DNA of 64,000 nt, from positions 129,352,001-129,416,000 of the forward strand of contig CP142451.1 in the NCBI GenBank assembly GCA_038049695.1, given 5' to 3'. The DNA comes from Cinnamomum chago (Eukaryota; Streptophyta; Magnoliopsida; Laurales; Lauraceae). This document shows, piece after piece, positions 13,601 through 25,600 of this stretch; position 1 is the stretch's first letter, and each line of letters begins with the position of its first letter. A program made the translations under genes and the position numbers. The notes beneath the pieces were generated by a model. The model was not told where the DNA came from. It was given only the letters and a program-made list of their open reading frames with translations, and searched no databases.

Positions 13601-16600
13601 ACCTAAGATACATAGCTGAATTAAAAGGAAGACGCCCAGGATTTGGTATCTGTGCCAGGAACCAATCACAGACAATTCAAAAAATCGGGTATGTTAATAA
13701 GAAGAGCATGGCTCCTTAGGTATGGAAAGCAGTTAAATTCTGAGCTTCAACAAACAGTACCCCTAAAATAGAAATGTCTAGACCAATGGAAATCAGTAAG
13801 AAGTTAAGCGTCCCACAAACAGTATCCTCCTCGAACAGTAACATTGAAAAATAAATAAGGGCTACATGATAGACAAATTGACCATCATCCAGATTTGAAC
13901 AGGACATTAGACGAATCCACTTCTTTGGCAATATTTTTTACAGCTTCTGTGTGAACTGGCAAACATGGCGACGTGTTAATATTTTAGAAACATATCAATC
14001 AAGGCTTCTTTCCAAAAGAAAAATAAAAAACATATTTTGTAAGAAAACATTTATTATGGAAGGCATTGAAGCTGTTTAGCACATGACAAATAGTATCAAA
14101 CACAAGCCTAGCAATACTCTATATTCATCGATGGTAGAACATCTGCTGGACATCAGCTTGAGTCAGCTGGCCTGAGCCAAGCCCGCATGGAAATGATGAA
14201 GCCTGAACCCAGCCCATGTTAGACTTATAGAACAAAAAAAAAATGAATTTCTTACCATGTCCTAGGCTAGCTCAACTGGTTTGGTCATCTAACCTTCCGT
14301 GAGCGTCATGGGTTTGAGTCCCCCAATTGCTACTCCTTCCCTTATAATTAGTGTATATTTGGGCCGGGCAAGGATTTCGGGTCTCAACCACCGAGTCCAA
14401 ATAAAAAAACTTGAGCCCTTACAAAAAATACTCTTCTTTTTAAAAGAAAAAATAAATAAAAAGCTACTCTCTCACCTTTTGATTTGACTAAACCTTTACT
14501 TTTGTTCTTTCTTGTATTAACCATTAACTTCACTTCACTAGTAAAGTAAATTCACCAAAAAAGCTCTTTGTAGTGTTTTTGTTATTATTGCATTTAAACG
14601 TTAATCATATATGCCCATCCATCATTGTGTGGACCTAAGCCCCTACCCGTGACCATACCAAGATGTAAAAGAGGAAAAAGAAAAGGAAAAAAGGTCGGTT
14701 TGCAAGTTTACAGCCATATGTATTTGCGGTTTATCTCAAAATGCAAGTTTTTATCCTCTCTAAGCGGAGGAAAAGTTGCAAATCCGAATTTAGGGAAACC
14801 CTGCTATGATAAAATTCAAAATATACACTACATACCTCGGCCTTTGGTTCAATGGCTTTCCAATAAATACATAACGAATGCCTGCAGCACGCTTTGATAT
14901 ATGATAATATAGACCTGTATAAAACAGACAATGTAGAAGTTATGTACTGAGTAAGAATCAACTAATGTAATGATGGGTCCATCTGCCTAGTGCAGTTAGT
15001 ACTGGATGTATGTCTCCCAAGGAAAGGCAAGGGTAGATAGGTTTGAGCCCTGGTAGAAACAGGGATGTATCAGGAAGTAGCACTTTTGAGAAAGAAAAAA
15101 ATAGGTTAAGAGCTGATTAGGAGTATAGTGGGAGACAAACTACAGAACACTTGGACATCTTTTCTTCTTAAAAACTGCTTCACAACCAAGGCAAGTAGGG
15201 TGATATCTTTTAAAGTGGTGGCTAATAGTTGGATCAGTAACAAAATGAGACAACTGCTAATTCACAAGGAGAAAGAGGAGAGGAAAAAGAGGAGAGAGGA
15301 TGGGTGATCATTAGGTCGTTGTGAAAATAGAAAGGGGTGTCAGGCTGTCAGCTAAGATGGGTGTTCTGGAGAATCTATCATATAAACGTATGCAAAAGAA
15401 AAAGTGTGGACTCACCTTCAAAGTAAAAGAACATGAGGTTAGCACGAAGAACCAACTGTAGAATCTCACGAGCATATGGAAGCACCTGAATAGCACAGTA
15501 GCATGGAGAAGTTACACATGAAAACTAAGCATTGCTATTTAGTTAAATACTCCAATATCACCTAAGAACGAGGGACCTGTTCGGATGTAACTGGCATTGG
15601 GACAGGTTTTGGTGATTCAAAGTGGAATGGCTGCCTATCACATTACCATTTGGTGAAGCAGAAAGGGAGGAAAAAAAAAAAAAGGTGCATCACACAGGGT
15701 TCACCTATCTAGCCTCTACTCCAAATTGATAGTCAATTTGTTTCACAAATGACTGAAATGCATTGGAGACTCAATTTGGAGGAAGCATCTAATCAAATCA
15801 GTTCCCAAGTTACACCAAACAAACCCTGAACTTGTAATACAGGGACCAAAATTTGATCTCATATAAAAATCAAAGCTGAGTTTATCTAACAAAATTCACA
15901 GATCAGTTATTCCTTAAACCCAAAGGTTGCATGCCATTATAGGAAGGGCCAAGTACGAAAGAATGCTGCTGCAAATGACAGGAATCAGTTGGGATGGAAC
16001 AGGCTGGCCTGCTAACTTTTTTGGCCACAGGACATGGCTTCGTCTGGACCTATTTTTAGGCCCACAGGTGGCCCGGGATAGAATTTTAGGGCTTCTTTTC
16101 TTGATTGGTAAAGAATACAACCCCAAATCTAGGTATGGCAACTTCTGTTGAGGCCCTACCATAGCCCCATACAGGCCTGTTTATGACTGCTATCGGAAAG
16201 TCACAAACCTGGATTTCAGGATGGATTAACAGATGGGTCAACCATGGCCACTTAACACCAGCCCAATGCCACCCCAGGAAATCGGCTGGATATTCAGAGA
16301 ATAGTATGCATACCAAAGGCCATTTCTGGACTGCCGACAACCATAATCTGTGGAATTTCTCCTTCAACCTAGACAAAGCTGACATAGACAATCCTGTTGA
16401 AGATGTAGATGAAGTTTCACTTCTAGAGGATTGAATTTGATTCCTTCCAGGATCACTGCTGCCGTGGAATTCTTCAGGCTGTGAATCAGCCAAGATGACC
16501 CCACGGGCAGCCATCCTAGAGCTGCAAAGAGACAATCTTCAATATTAACCATGTGGGATATAACGCTGAAATATGAGGAAAAAAACAACACAAAAATAGA

Positions 16601-16652
16601 AACAACCAGATGATTTATGAAGAGAAAAATGTTGTTCAGGTGCCTCTCCACC

Positions 16653-16688
<36 letters not shown>

Positions 16689-18693
16689 ACCTAATTCTCT
16701 CTGCAAGATAAGGAACTGCAGTCTGGTAAACAATAAAAAGAGCACGTCTTGCTGGTGTTGGAGGAAGTCCATAAGGACTCGCAACCTGAAAATAACCAAC
16801 TGCAAATATAAGAATATAAATACTTAACCCTCATCAAAGCCTCGTCGCAACTATGTTGAGGTCAGCTACCTGTTTAACCCTTCCAATCTATCTTGAGCCA
16901 AATCCTCAGATAGGTTGCACTTCTTCATATGTAACCTTACTACTTCCATCCATGTCCTCTTTGACTTACCCATTTTCCTTGAGAGGCCATCAACTTACAT
17001 AGAGAAATTTTTCCTCGGCGGCGCCATTGTTGGCCTATGATTTGGCCTTAGGATAGACTGGAACAAAGCAAAATTCATGTAGCCGACCTTAACATAGTTG
17101 GGAGTTGGGACAAGGCCTTGATGATGATAATCTAAAGGCTCATAGAATATGGGAAAACTAGATGAAATGCAACAGCGAGAGAAAGGGCCAAAGAGAGTAT
17201 ACCTAGAAAAATTAAATGTCTAGAATTTAGTGTAGAGCTAACATGGAGTATACACTTATCAACACCCCAATATGGACCAGTAAGAATTAAGGGCTACATA
17301 CCTGAGTAATGTCACAATATTCTTCACCCAGTGTCTGCTGTCCTGAACCTGTTGTCAATATATAATAAAGCATCTGGCCCAGTAGTTTTGTCTGCATAAC
17401 AATAGTAGATGAAAATACATTAAAAGCAAATCAGCCTATTGAATATGAAGATGGGGTCATGGGAGTAGAACATAATCTAAAATAGCATATATTACCTAGA
17501 GAAGGCAATGTTAACTTCATTATGATGTTTCCTTTTATTAAAAAAGAAAATAGAGAAAAGATCATTTAATATAAAATGATGACCGGAATGGTGAAACAGA
17601 ATATGTAGCCGACTCAAACATAGTTGGGACAAGGCCTTGCTGATGATGATCATCATATAATATAAAAGCCCCAAGAATAATTTGTCCTCTAATGCAGTTG
17701 CAGTGAGACCCTGTTTGGAAGCTGATCGGGATGCGGTTTAAGGGGATCATGTTAACCATAGGAATGAGCAAATGAAGATTGATGAGTCACATATTCCTCA
17801 AGTTGGGGAGGTTCTGCCAAGATTTAGTAGTTCGACTATCCAGGTAGTGCACTGATTCACTACTGTAAGTCAACAAGAAGATGTTGAAGGAGACATCAAT
17901 GCTTAATTGGTTATCAACCAGAAGTTTTAGGATCCAAGACATTTCTCCAGAAAACATCTGAACAAAAGATGTATGAAATTGTTGAAATTACGGTATACTC
18001 TATGGGCAGCAAGGAGAAAGTTATTCAAGAAATGGTTAGGAGGTCACTGAAGGTGATGATGAATAAGAAGGTGCTTGAAGATGATAGCTGGCAAGTTTTA
18101 AAGATAATTTATCTTTGGATGGAAGATGGGAGGATTAAGTTTGTAATAAGGATAATGTGTCCAAATGATCTGATGATAATGACAGTTTAGTACAATAATA
18201 TTCATTGACAATGGGAATCACAATGATTAGATGGAAAAGCAAATGGTGAGGGTTGGAAAAGCGGTATGGAGTTATTTTACCTAGGATAACAAAAGTCGAG
18301 ATTCGAGGATTGTTAAAAAGAAATAAATGCGTAAGGGGTCAGTTAACTACAATAGGCTGATGTTTGGGAGTGTGGACATAGTTTTTGCATGTTTGGTTTT
18401 CATTTGGTTATTGAATAAGGGATATTTCTTGGCATTTAATTAGAGGTAATTTGAAACTTTTTCCCGGTGCAGTTAGTTCTCCACACCATTAAAAAAGGTG
18501 AAAGGCCCAAGAAAAATGAAACATGAAATGAATATGTCGACCTCTCCCTGGTGAAACACTAATACAAAATGGAAGAAGCCATAAGCCATTGAATGCTACA
18601 ACAGTAATTGTGGCTAACCTCACTCTGATAAGCAACAGCATATCTTGTACCTGCATAAGAAGAAGACGATAAGGAAACAGCATAGATAGATAG

Positions 18694-18724
<31 letters not shown>

Positions 18725-19719
18725 CAAAACCAAAGTCAAGCATCTCAGGCCGGATCAAGAAAATTCAGTAGAAGGGGAAAAAAATAAAGAACACAGGTGC
18801 TTCGCATCTCGATATCCTTATGATTGCGTTAGAAGCAGTGCCCTTCCAGAGTCTCATCAGTTCCTGGCTTATAATTAAATTTGTCTCTTTTTATTTTCCA
18901 CATGAGAATTAACAAAACTCTAAAATGAAACCAACTAAACACAAAGATATTTAAATAGATATTTTCCTATATCAAAATATTCTCTCATCCTCTCATCTGA
19001 AATGACAAGCGAACATCACCAATCCTCAGGCAATAACATCATATAGCACTGCATTTCATACTCCAGAGCCCAATTTTATCATTTATGTCGACCTCAAGCA
19101 TCTTCTCCAGCAGAGCAATGTCTGGGAGGACCAATCCTCGCACAAGTAAATAGTTCTAATCTTTCAGAATTCCTCATTTCACAGGTTGATTACACAGTTC
19201 AAAACTCTAAAATTCAAATCAGTTTAGAATTTGGGTTGGGAACAAAGATCGATCAAAATTAAAACAGAGCAAAAACAAATAACATCTAAAACGGTCAACA
19301 ATTCAAGCAGATAGAGGAATGCGATACACTGAAGCTGGAATGTCCTGAAATCGAGAGAGAAAAAAAGTAACCAACTGTTTGGTTGTGTGTTTGGGGGCAG
19401 CTCAGAAATCATAAAATGGAATAGGATGTGAACTTGCTTATTCTGAAAAAAACCCATCTACCCATGTCGAATTAGCGAATTAGGGTTTCATCCAAAATCA
19501 TAATTAGAACCTAATTGGAAGAAGAAACTGACCGAAGAGATGCCGGAAGGCGTCGCGGCAGGCGTCGTAGACGTAGGAAGCATATTGGTCGTCCTTCTCG
19601 GCCGCTCTCATGATCTCCGGCTGCGCCGCCAGAGGGAAGCGTTTTGGAGTGGAGCCATCGCCTCTGTGCCTGAATTCGCCGGAGACTTCGCTTTCCACTC
19701 TCATCCCTGCGCTTTCCAA
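1678..19719 (-). CDS. PEX10: Peroxisome biogenesis factor 10 (RING-type E3 ligase), 11 exons
   Basis: Exons in coding order: 19533-19719, 18619-18650, 17302-17391, 16691-16785, 16314-16521, 15416-15485, 14836-14914, 13516-13649, 12001-12101, 11719-11807, 1678-1780. All introns are GT-AG, all phases match, and the product is 395 aa (Arabidopsis PEX10 is about 381). PEX10 sits in the peroxisomal membrane with PEX2 and PEX12, ubiquitylating the import receptor PEX5 for recycling. Visible: [19 protein letters not shown] in exon 1; the Pex2/Pex12-type N-terminal domain; hydrophobic stretches [14 protein letters not shown] and [13 protein letters not shown]; a C-terminal C3HC4 RING with Cys341, Cys344, Cys356, His358, Cys361, Cys364, Cys375 and Cys378; and the conserved ending YHSDF. 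The last intron (1781-11718) splits the RING between HVFC and NCIMEW and holds two LTR elements. No frameshift or stop was found. The start could instead be Met6. Confidence 0.93.
1892..5194 (+). mobile_element. Solo LTR (about 3.3 kb) of a Gypsy-type retrotransposon
   Basis: Begins TGTGAGGCCCC and ends AGGGCGTTACA, flanked by CACAC on both sides (1887-1891 and 5195-5199). The flank is a CA microsatellite, so the duplication alone is weak. No gag-pol coding is seen. In + orientation there is a TATATAAA-like box near 2230, then a pyrimidine-rich leader, as expected for an LTR promoter. TG...CA ends, size and lack of coding fit a solo LTR left by LTR-LTR recombination; a Tekay-like origin is inferred from the long LTR only. 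It lies in the last intron of PEX10. Confidence 0.72.
2960..3445. repeat. Array of GTCGAC-centred palindromes inside the solo LTR
   Basis: The palindrome CGGTCGACCG or close variants recurs about eight times, at irregular 40-100 bp spacing, often within TACTCGGTCGACCGA followed by G/A-GACAC. Pairs of half-sites are separated by CAGGCCA-like spacers. The spacing is not regular enough for a simple tandem repeat. A related motif occurs near 61980 in another solo LTR. Confidence 0.7.
6246..6493 (-). repeat. Copia 3' LTR (element orientation)
   Basis: 248 bp, TG...CA ends. It differs from its partner at 7 positions (97.2% identical), so the insertion is fairly recent but not new. Confidence 0.95.
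6488..9299 (-). pseudogene. Copia integrase, reverse transcriptase and RNase H region, broken
   Basis: The integrase zinc-binding region ([13 protein letters not shown]) and core ([15 protein letters not shown]) lie at about 8775-9299. A TAA near 8777 interrupts the integrase core. The integrase C-terminal part and start of RT ([14 protein letters not shown]) are at 7845-8720. Two in-frame TAGs follow near 7800-7850, the second probably a CAG to TAG change. RT motifs [13 protein letters not shown] and YVDDI lie at 7290-7784. A frameshift near 7310-7340 precedes RNase H ([24 protein letters not shown]) at 6488-7342. Confidence 0.92.
9196..10600 (-). pseudogene. Copia gag and protease region, broken
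   Basis: Gag appears to start at the ATG at 10600 ([15 protein letters not shown]), then meets an in-frame TAG after about 13 codons. A frameshift lies near 10275-10285, where two overlapping frames both resemble the UBN2-type gag. Downstream are a CCHC knuckle ([14 protein letters not shown]), a second Cys-rich motif ([14 protein letters not shown]) and the protease active-site region [13 protein letters not shown] further frameshift near 9220 separates this part from the integrase frame. The protein cannot be made intact. Confidence 0.9.
11373..11620 (-). repeat. Copia 5' LTR (element orientation)
   Basis: 248 bp, the same length as its partner. The primer-binding site follows directly on the minus strand at 11361-11372. 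Confidence 0.95.
12827..12927. repeat. Three tandem copies of a 34-bp unit
   Basis: Units start near 12827, 12861 and 12895. Each reads roughly TAT(C/T)TTTTGG-ATC-ATGCTTCTCA-GATCGAG with a few substitutions. They lie in the PEX10 intron between exons 8 and 9. Confidence 0.8.
13196..13323 (+). repeat. Duplicated 45-bp segment
   Basis: The segment starting CTGTTTCTCACAGATATAT occurs at 13196-13240 and again at 13279-13323, separated by a TG-rich stretch. It is a local tandem duplication in a PEX10 intron. Confidence 0.7.
14258..14410 (+). repeat. tRNA-derived SINE-like element
   Basis: The head has a box A-like TAGCTCAACTGGTTTGG and a box B-like GGGTTTGAGTCCC about 50 bp apart, followed by an unrelated body and an A-rich tail. 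This is a Pol III promoter layout. It sits in the PEX10 exon 7-8 intron. The SINE family was not recognised. Confidence 0.5.
16655..16685. repeat. (GA)n microsatellite
   Basis: Uninterrupted GA repeat directly beside the donor side of PEX10 exon 4. Confidence 0.9.
16833..16985 (-). mobile_element. 3' fragment of an RTE-like LINE
   Basis: The minus strand reads [19 protein letters not shown] then LSEDLAQDR, matching the C-terminal end of plant RTE-like LINE ORFs, then a tail like GTAGC-GACCTCAACATAGTTG. Similar tails occur on the + strand at about 17078-17132 and 17600-17665, each followed by a TGATGATGAT stretch. All lie in PEX10 introns and are short, dead remnants. Confidence 0.6.
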
Positions 19720-20330
19720 CCTCTGTGGAATATGGTTTTACTTGGAAATCGAACTCAAGAGTATAAAGCTGGGATTTTTAGGGTTCCTCTGAGGTTCATG
19801 TATCCGTTCCGTTTCAGAAAACGTTCGAAAGGCTTAGGATTAGGTACGGGCAGCAGCTGGTGAAATGCAAAGTTCGATGAAAAGAAGAAGACCAGCTATA
19901 TATATATATAGATACTTATTTGTCGTCGTGAGTGATGAGTATCGAGCAGCTGGTGAGCAGGAGAAGTCTGAGGAAAGCTCTGTTCTTGGTGCAGACGCAG
20001 ACAACAAATTGATAGATCCCAAAAGGGATTGGAAGAAGAAATGATTAATTGTTGAAAATATTTCATGCCCACATGAGTCCCTTGTGATGATCATAAGAGG
20101 ACATGAGGCCTTTTAGCTTGGTAGGATTTGAATTACTATGATTATGGTTACAATTTTTTATTTTTTTTTTGTCTTCTCTTTTTATTTAATTTCAATTTAA
20201 TGAAAGTTATTTAATAGTCAATTTATCTCTACCTTTAATTTTTGGTTTTTAACCATTTGTGGAAATACATAGTCTTACAATTTATGGGGAGTTCAATTAC
20301 ATAAAATAAACAAGTCCTAAAAAATGTATT
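19720..20330. other. PEX10 upstream region
   Basis: No gene seen. It should contain the PEX10 5' UTR and promoter. A short TA repeat lies near 19898-19912. Confidence 0.5.
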
Positions 20331-20339
20331 TTTTGGGTA

Positions 20340-20680
20340 TGCCCATCTCAGTTTGCTTTTGGGTTGGGTTTGGATATATAATTTGGGCCCCTTTTATATT
20401 TAGGGCAGGCTTGAATTAAGTGATGGAAGCCCGAAGCCCGAAGCCCAAAGCCCAAAACCCAGTTTAATTTGAATAAGTTGTGTTCTATAATTTAGTGATA
20501 AATTGTATAAATAATTGCTTAAAAGCCCAATTAGGCCCTGCCTGACCCGATTGACTAAATGGGTGGGCTTGGACCTGAAGTTCATTACCCACTGAGGCTT
20601 AGGTCCGAAATAGGCATGTGTTTCTAAAGTTGGGCCAGGCCTAGACATTCCTCAACCTAGCCCGATCCAGCTAAGGAACA
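20340..20680 (+). mobile_element. Degenerate relative of the adjacent hAT-like MITE
   Basis: It shares with the neighbouring element the order GGATATATAATT, a CCCCTTT stretch, a GATTAAGTGATAG/GGAAGCCC block, TGACTAAATGGGTGGGCTTGG and TTTCTAAAGTTGGGCCAGGC. The ends are poorly defined, so it reads as an older copy lying head to tail with the next one. Confidence 0.45.
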
Positions 20681-20689
20681 CCCTTAATG

Positions 20690-21045
20690 TAGGGGTGCTC
20701 ATGGGCCAGGCCAGCCTAAGCCCGATTTAGGCCTAGCCCGCATTGGGCTACTCTTGGATATATAATTAAGGCCCCTTTAATAATTGAACAAGCTTTGATT
20801 AAGTGATAGAAAGCCCAAAGCTCAGCTAGGCCCGGCCTGTGTAACAAATGCGTGTAATTTAATTTAATTACTGCTCAAATGCCTACAAAATTGATAAGAG
20901 CCCAGTTCAACCTGGTCTGATTGATTAAATGGGTGTGCTCGGGCCTAACTTTTAGGGCCTGGTTTCGGCTTGGGCCGGGTAGAGCAAATGTCTCTAAAGT
21001 CGGCTGGGCTTGCAGGTGCTTTAGCCTGGCCCATGAATACCCCTA
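20690..21045 (+). mobile_element. hAT-like MITE (356 bp)
   Basis: The inverted ends start TAGGGGTG(C/A)TCATGGGCCAGGC; the right end is the complement with a few mismatches. The 8-bp flanks CCTTAATG (20682-20689) and CCCTAATG (21046-21053) match at 7 of 8 positions, as expected for a hAT target duplication. There is no coding capacity. Confidence 0.7.
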
Positions 21046-21059
21046 CCCTAATGTATTTG

Positions 21060-22692
21060 GAATTTGTCTACTCAAGCAAGAGCGCCCTTTTTCACATATC
21101 TATATTTTTCCACTCCAATGAACATGCAAACTCAAGAAATTTAAGAGCCCTTTTTTCTTTTACTGAGTATATAAGAACTAGCACAATAGCCCATGCTGAA
21201 CAGAGGTAGGTCCAAACATTACAAACTAAATATTTATATATAAAAAGAGTAAACAATTTTGCAAAGGATATCAAATTGACATAAAAAAAATAAAAGAATT
21301 AGAAGTAATGCGAACATCCAAATAATCATCACCTACTAATCTTATTTCTAAATTTACCAGAGCTAAGCGGTATAAAATAGAAATGGATGATTGGGGTAGA
21401 AAGAAAATAAAAGAGGTGGGGGTATAAAGAGAGTTTTTGAGAAAAAAAAGGTAAAACCTAAAAAGTAGAGAGTGAACGCCGGCGGTTTTAAAAGATAAAG
21501 AATAGATAGTTGTATAACACAAGCAAATGGGAGAGAATGTGGAGTATTTGAAAAAAAGAAAGAGGATAATTTCCGGTTAAAATTGTAACTGACATTTAAA
21601 ATTAAAGTCAAAACCCTTCTTTTAAAGCTTTAATATATTATAACAACAAGATTTCCATTTCTAGATGCGGTTAAAATTGAAGAAAAGTTATGATAAATGA
21701 AATAAAAGATGAGGATAAATGAATACTCAACCATCACCCTTAATAATCCAAATCCTAGAAAAGTAACGTCTGCTTCTAAATCTCCTTGTATCTTTCACCA
21801 ATCATATCTTTAGTAGTCCGTGTTTTACTATGAGTTTCTCCTATAAGCTCTATGGGGGTTGACAAAAACAAAACTTGCAATATGACTTACACGATAATAA
21901 AAGTAGCACTTCGCCAACCCAAGTTGAATCACATAAAGCTATTGTGATGATGATGAAAATCTGGGTCCTTGGGTAGTCCCATCATCAGGGCTAGTGTTGC
22001 TGGCCTGGCATTCTTCATTGAAATCTTCTTTATTTCCAACCAACCCATATTTCGCACCTGTGACTGATAATTCCTTAGCCCGGCCATCGATGTTCAATTT
22101 CTCAATGGCGATATCCAACACTGAATTGGTTCTATATGTCTGTTGTCCCCCTCACTCACCCCAGATGGCATAATAAGTACACTAGGGATTTTCAGCACGA
22201 AGGAGCAGGCGAAGTGGGAAGGGTGGAAGAAGGTCATTCTAGTTCTAGTTTGTTTGTCTTGGGTGCATTTAGGGAAGGCCATGGAAGAGGCAATGAGTGG
22301 TTACACCACAAAGGTAAAGCAAATGCAGGAAACATCAACTCAAGCACAGCTGTTATCTGAGTCCCAAGGTGCTTGAGCTGCCCTATAAGATATTGTATTG
22401 AAATTCAAATGAAAAAAAATAAATTCATAGCACCTTAATCCGGCCAATGGGAATCATCATCATCTCATGAAAAGCCAATTGAACCTTTGGACCACAAATG
22501 AAGAACAGTGCAAAGGCAAATTCAACAAAGCAAAAGGAACAAATTAGCAATTCATAAGAAATGTCACACACAGAAGTTGGGTGTTTAAAACATTCAAAAA
22601 AAAAAAAAAAAGAAGTTGGGTGTTTAACAAACTAACAATATCCTTTAGTTTACTAATTTATTTATTTCTGAGACTGTCATGGTCCAATGCCC
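21060..22692. other. Intergenic, no recognised gene
   Basis: A/T-rich sequence between the MITE and the E3 ligase stop codon. A 60-aa minus-strand ORF at 21939-22121 (..AKELSVTGAKYGLVGNKED..) reads like protein but matches nothing I recognise. A poly-A run lies near 22598-22611. Confidence 0.4.
22657..22666 (-). terminator. Poly(A) signal pair for the RING/RAWUL gene
   Basis: Two overlapping AATAAA hexamers (AAATAAATAAAT on the minus strand) lie about 30 bp after the stop codon at 22693-22695. This is unusually close, so a more distal signal may be used. Confidence 0.4.
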
Positions 22693-25600
22693 TTATCTAC
22701 TCTTCTTGTATGTCAAAACCATCACAAACTTATGATCCTTGGAGTTTCTGTTCTTTGGGTTAAGTTGCAAAGCAGCTCGCCCCTCTGTTTTGACTACAAA
22801 CTGGATCCAAATATCCACCAGGCTATTCAGTAGTGCGCTGGGGGCCAATGTCTGACCGCCGCACATTATTTCAACCTGCAAGAGAGATATGCTTCTTAGA
22901 TATCTCATAGTCATGGTTGTGGTAGTAAAAAAGATTCAATGCACAAAATATTCAATTGACATTGGATGGATGATGCGATCTCAAGTTGGTGATGAGTGGA
23001 CAGTCCTTGTCCTTGCCCAACTGTATAGTGTTCCACTTTTTAAAGAACGATGAGAAAAGAAGGCCAACAGATCACATCCGAGCACCATGATAAGGTTCGC
23101 ATGATTGACAGCTTTGATTCCTGTTATACTCCATCCCGAGTTAATTAAGATTAATTCTAATTAATCAAAATTAACGTGATTTAAGTAAGATTAATTAATT
23201 TAAAGGTGATTAACGACTAATATGGATCAAATTAGTCTCAAATAGATAAATTAAGCATAATGAACAAGTTTGGAAGAGATTGACTCAATTGAGTTGATTT
23301 TAGACTCAAATTGGTGATATCGAGGGCTTTTCCATAAATATGGGTTTATGTGTATTTCATCGAATGTGGTGAAATTTGATACCAACATGTGTATTTCAAC
23401 GAGTACAACAATTTTCGTTATACACACATTTTCATTTGACTTGAAATGAGTCAAATGGGTTTTCATTTGACTCAAAATGGAATTAAGCATGTTGGAGAGG
23501 GTTAAAATGTAATAAGGTCTATTATAAGGTTCAAAGGAACCCAAGGATTTCATTCACTCGATGGTTCCAGGGAACTCAAGAACATAGACATAGGTTTCTT
23601 CTTCCTTTTTCATTTCTTCTCCATCAATTGCAATTTTTGGAGTTTTTCAAGTGAATTTCAAAGCGGGATTCATCTTCATCATCTTCTCCAAAGAATTCTT
23701 TTGGTTTTGAGAACTAAAGTTTGAGAAGAATCTTGGTTTCTCTTGGGTCAAGCTACCAAGTAAGTATTCAATTGTTTTTATAGAACTTTTGAGTTCTATT
23801 AAGTAATTTGAAATGATTTGTATTACAAATATTTATAAGGAATTCGTTTTGGTTGTTTTCATGGAGTTAGAGTTTCAATTGAGTGGTTTTATACCAAGCC
23901 AAGCATAAGAAGGAAGGAGTTTTAGTATCACCTTTACTATAAGGTAAGTATAAACAAATATTTATGTGTATATGCTAATGAATGTGGTTTTTCTTGAGTT
24001 TTGTTGTAGCTTTGGTTTTAGCCCTATTCTTAGGGTTTGATTGATAGTATGGATTGATTAGATGAATTAATGTTTGGAGAATGGTTTATATGAATGAATG
24101 ATGAATGAGGAGGGGACAGGAGGTTCCAATTTATGTGCATATTTTGAAAGAAATGAAGAAATAGATCGGTTTCAGAATTCTGCAACTGAGTTCGTTGCAC
24201 GATCGGACCTTCAGTGGAAATTGGTTCTTTTTTAATCAAGTCTTGGTTTTAGGATCATAAATGGTCTATAAAAATTAATTTAAAGACTAATTATAGTACG
24301 ATTAATGAATAATGAATTTATTACTATTTTCATGAAATATTATCTTTGGATTTTGATCCAAAATGAAGTATATGTTAACCAAGGCTAATAATTGTAATTC
24401 AATGATAATATTAGCTTCCAAAGCTAATTGATAATACATAGATAAATTGTATGGAATCAGTATAATTTCAGAATTTATTTCTGAGTTTTTAAGATAAAGT
24501 CTATTGATCATATCAAGGCTAGCAATATTGTTTTACCACCACAGGTGTTAATTAAAGAGACTATAATGTACAAAATTCGCATAAAACTGTGATGTCATCG
24601 AGAATAACAAGTACATTAAACAACTGAGGATTACATCTTAATGGTTGGTATTAGATAATGGGAATTGGTACATTGAATTGTGTCCAAGTTGGATTGTAAA
24701 TCAAAATTGAATTGAATTCGTTAATTGTAATTAAATGGAATTAAAATGTTAATTGTATTATTACTTTTGAGTCTGGCACTATACAGTGATTTCTGTAAGC
24801 TCATTAGAGCTGTTTCTGCTGCAGTAGATTATTTGGGGGTGTTCCGGAGTTTTGTGGTGATATCAGTTGTCCCTGACCCGAGCTCTGATAAGTTCCACAA
24901 TATATGAATCATTTCGTATGGAGATGAAATCCTTTCTTTTTATGGAAGATGGAATATGAATTGAAATGTGAAATGCTATTGTAGTTTGCCAAATAAAAGG
25001 ACTCTTATTGATTATGAATTGAATTTGTACTGATATAACAATGAGTTAGATGAATTAAATATTTATTTAGCATATATAATCATGTGATTATTTATACATT
25101 GCTGAATTGTCAAATTCATAGTGTTATTGATGGCATTATAGGCACATCTGCCTATGCCGGTCCTTCTAAGACCACAGCGCCAGCAGAGACGTCCGATTCG
25201 GTTCCTCCAGGAGGACTAGTTGAGTGGAAGTGAAATAATATCATATGATTATGATATTGAAACGAAATTGAAAAGGAAAACTTTTGTTATGGTAATTGGT
25301 GGGAAACGTTTCACACTTTAAATCCCTGCATTGTATTTAAATATGCAAGTGATTGGTTTTATAAATTTTGTTTATTTTGTAAATGAGATTTTTCGGAGCA
25401 ATGTATATTTGTGGATATTTCCGCATAATGTGTATTTGATATCCCTTGTGAATTTTATGTGATTGAAGTTCACGGGAGTCAGTATGCGACGTGACTCGGA
25501 GTTTACTCGAATTAATCGTAATCTCGGGCTCAGGTCGTGTCAATTCCACACACATGGGAAAACTAACTGATCTGGCCAGTGGTCACTTATGAATGGGCAT

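Noticed and set aside
16086..16535. 149-aa ORF taken as a single-exon gene
   Set aside because: Its first 75 residues are PEX10 exon 5; the rest is read-through into the intron.
21939..22121. 60-aa ORF downstream of the DRIP-like gene, considered as its last exon
   Set aside because: The RAWUL exon already ends with a stop at 22693 and close poly(A) signals; no splice link or known family.
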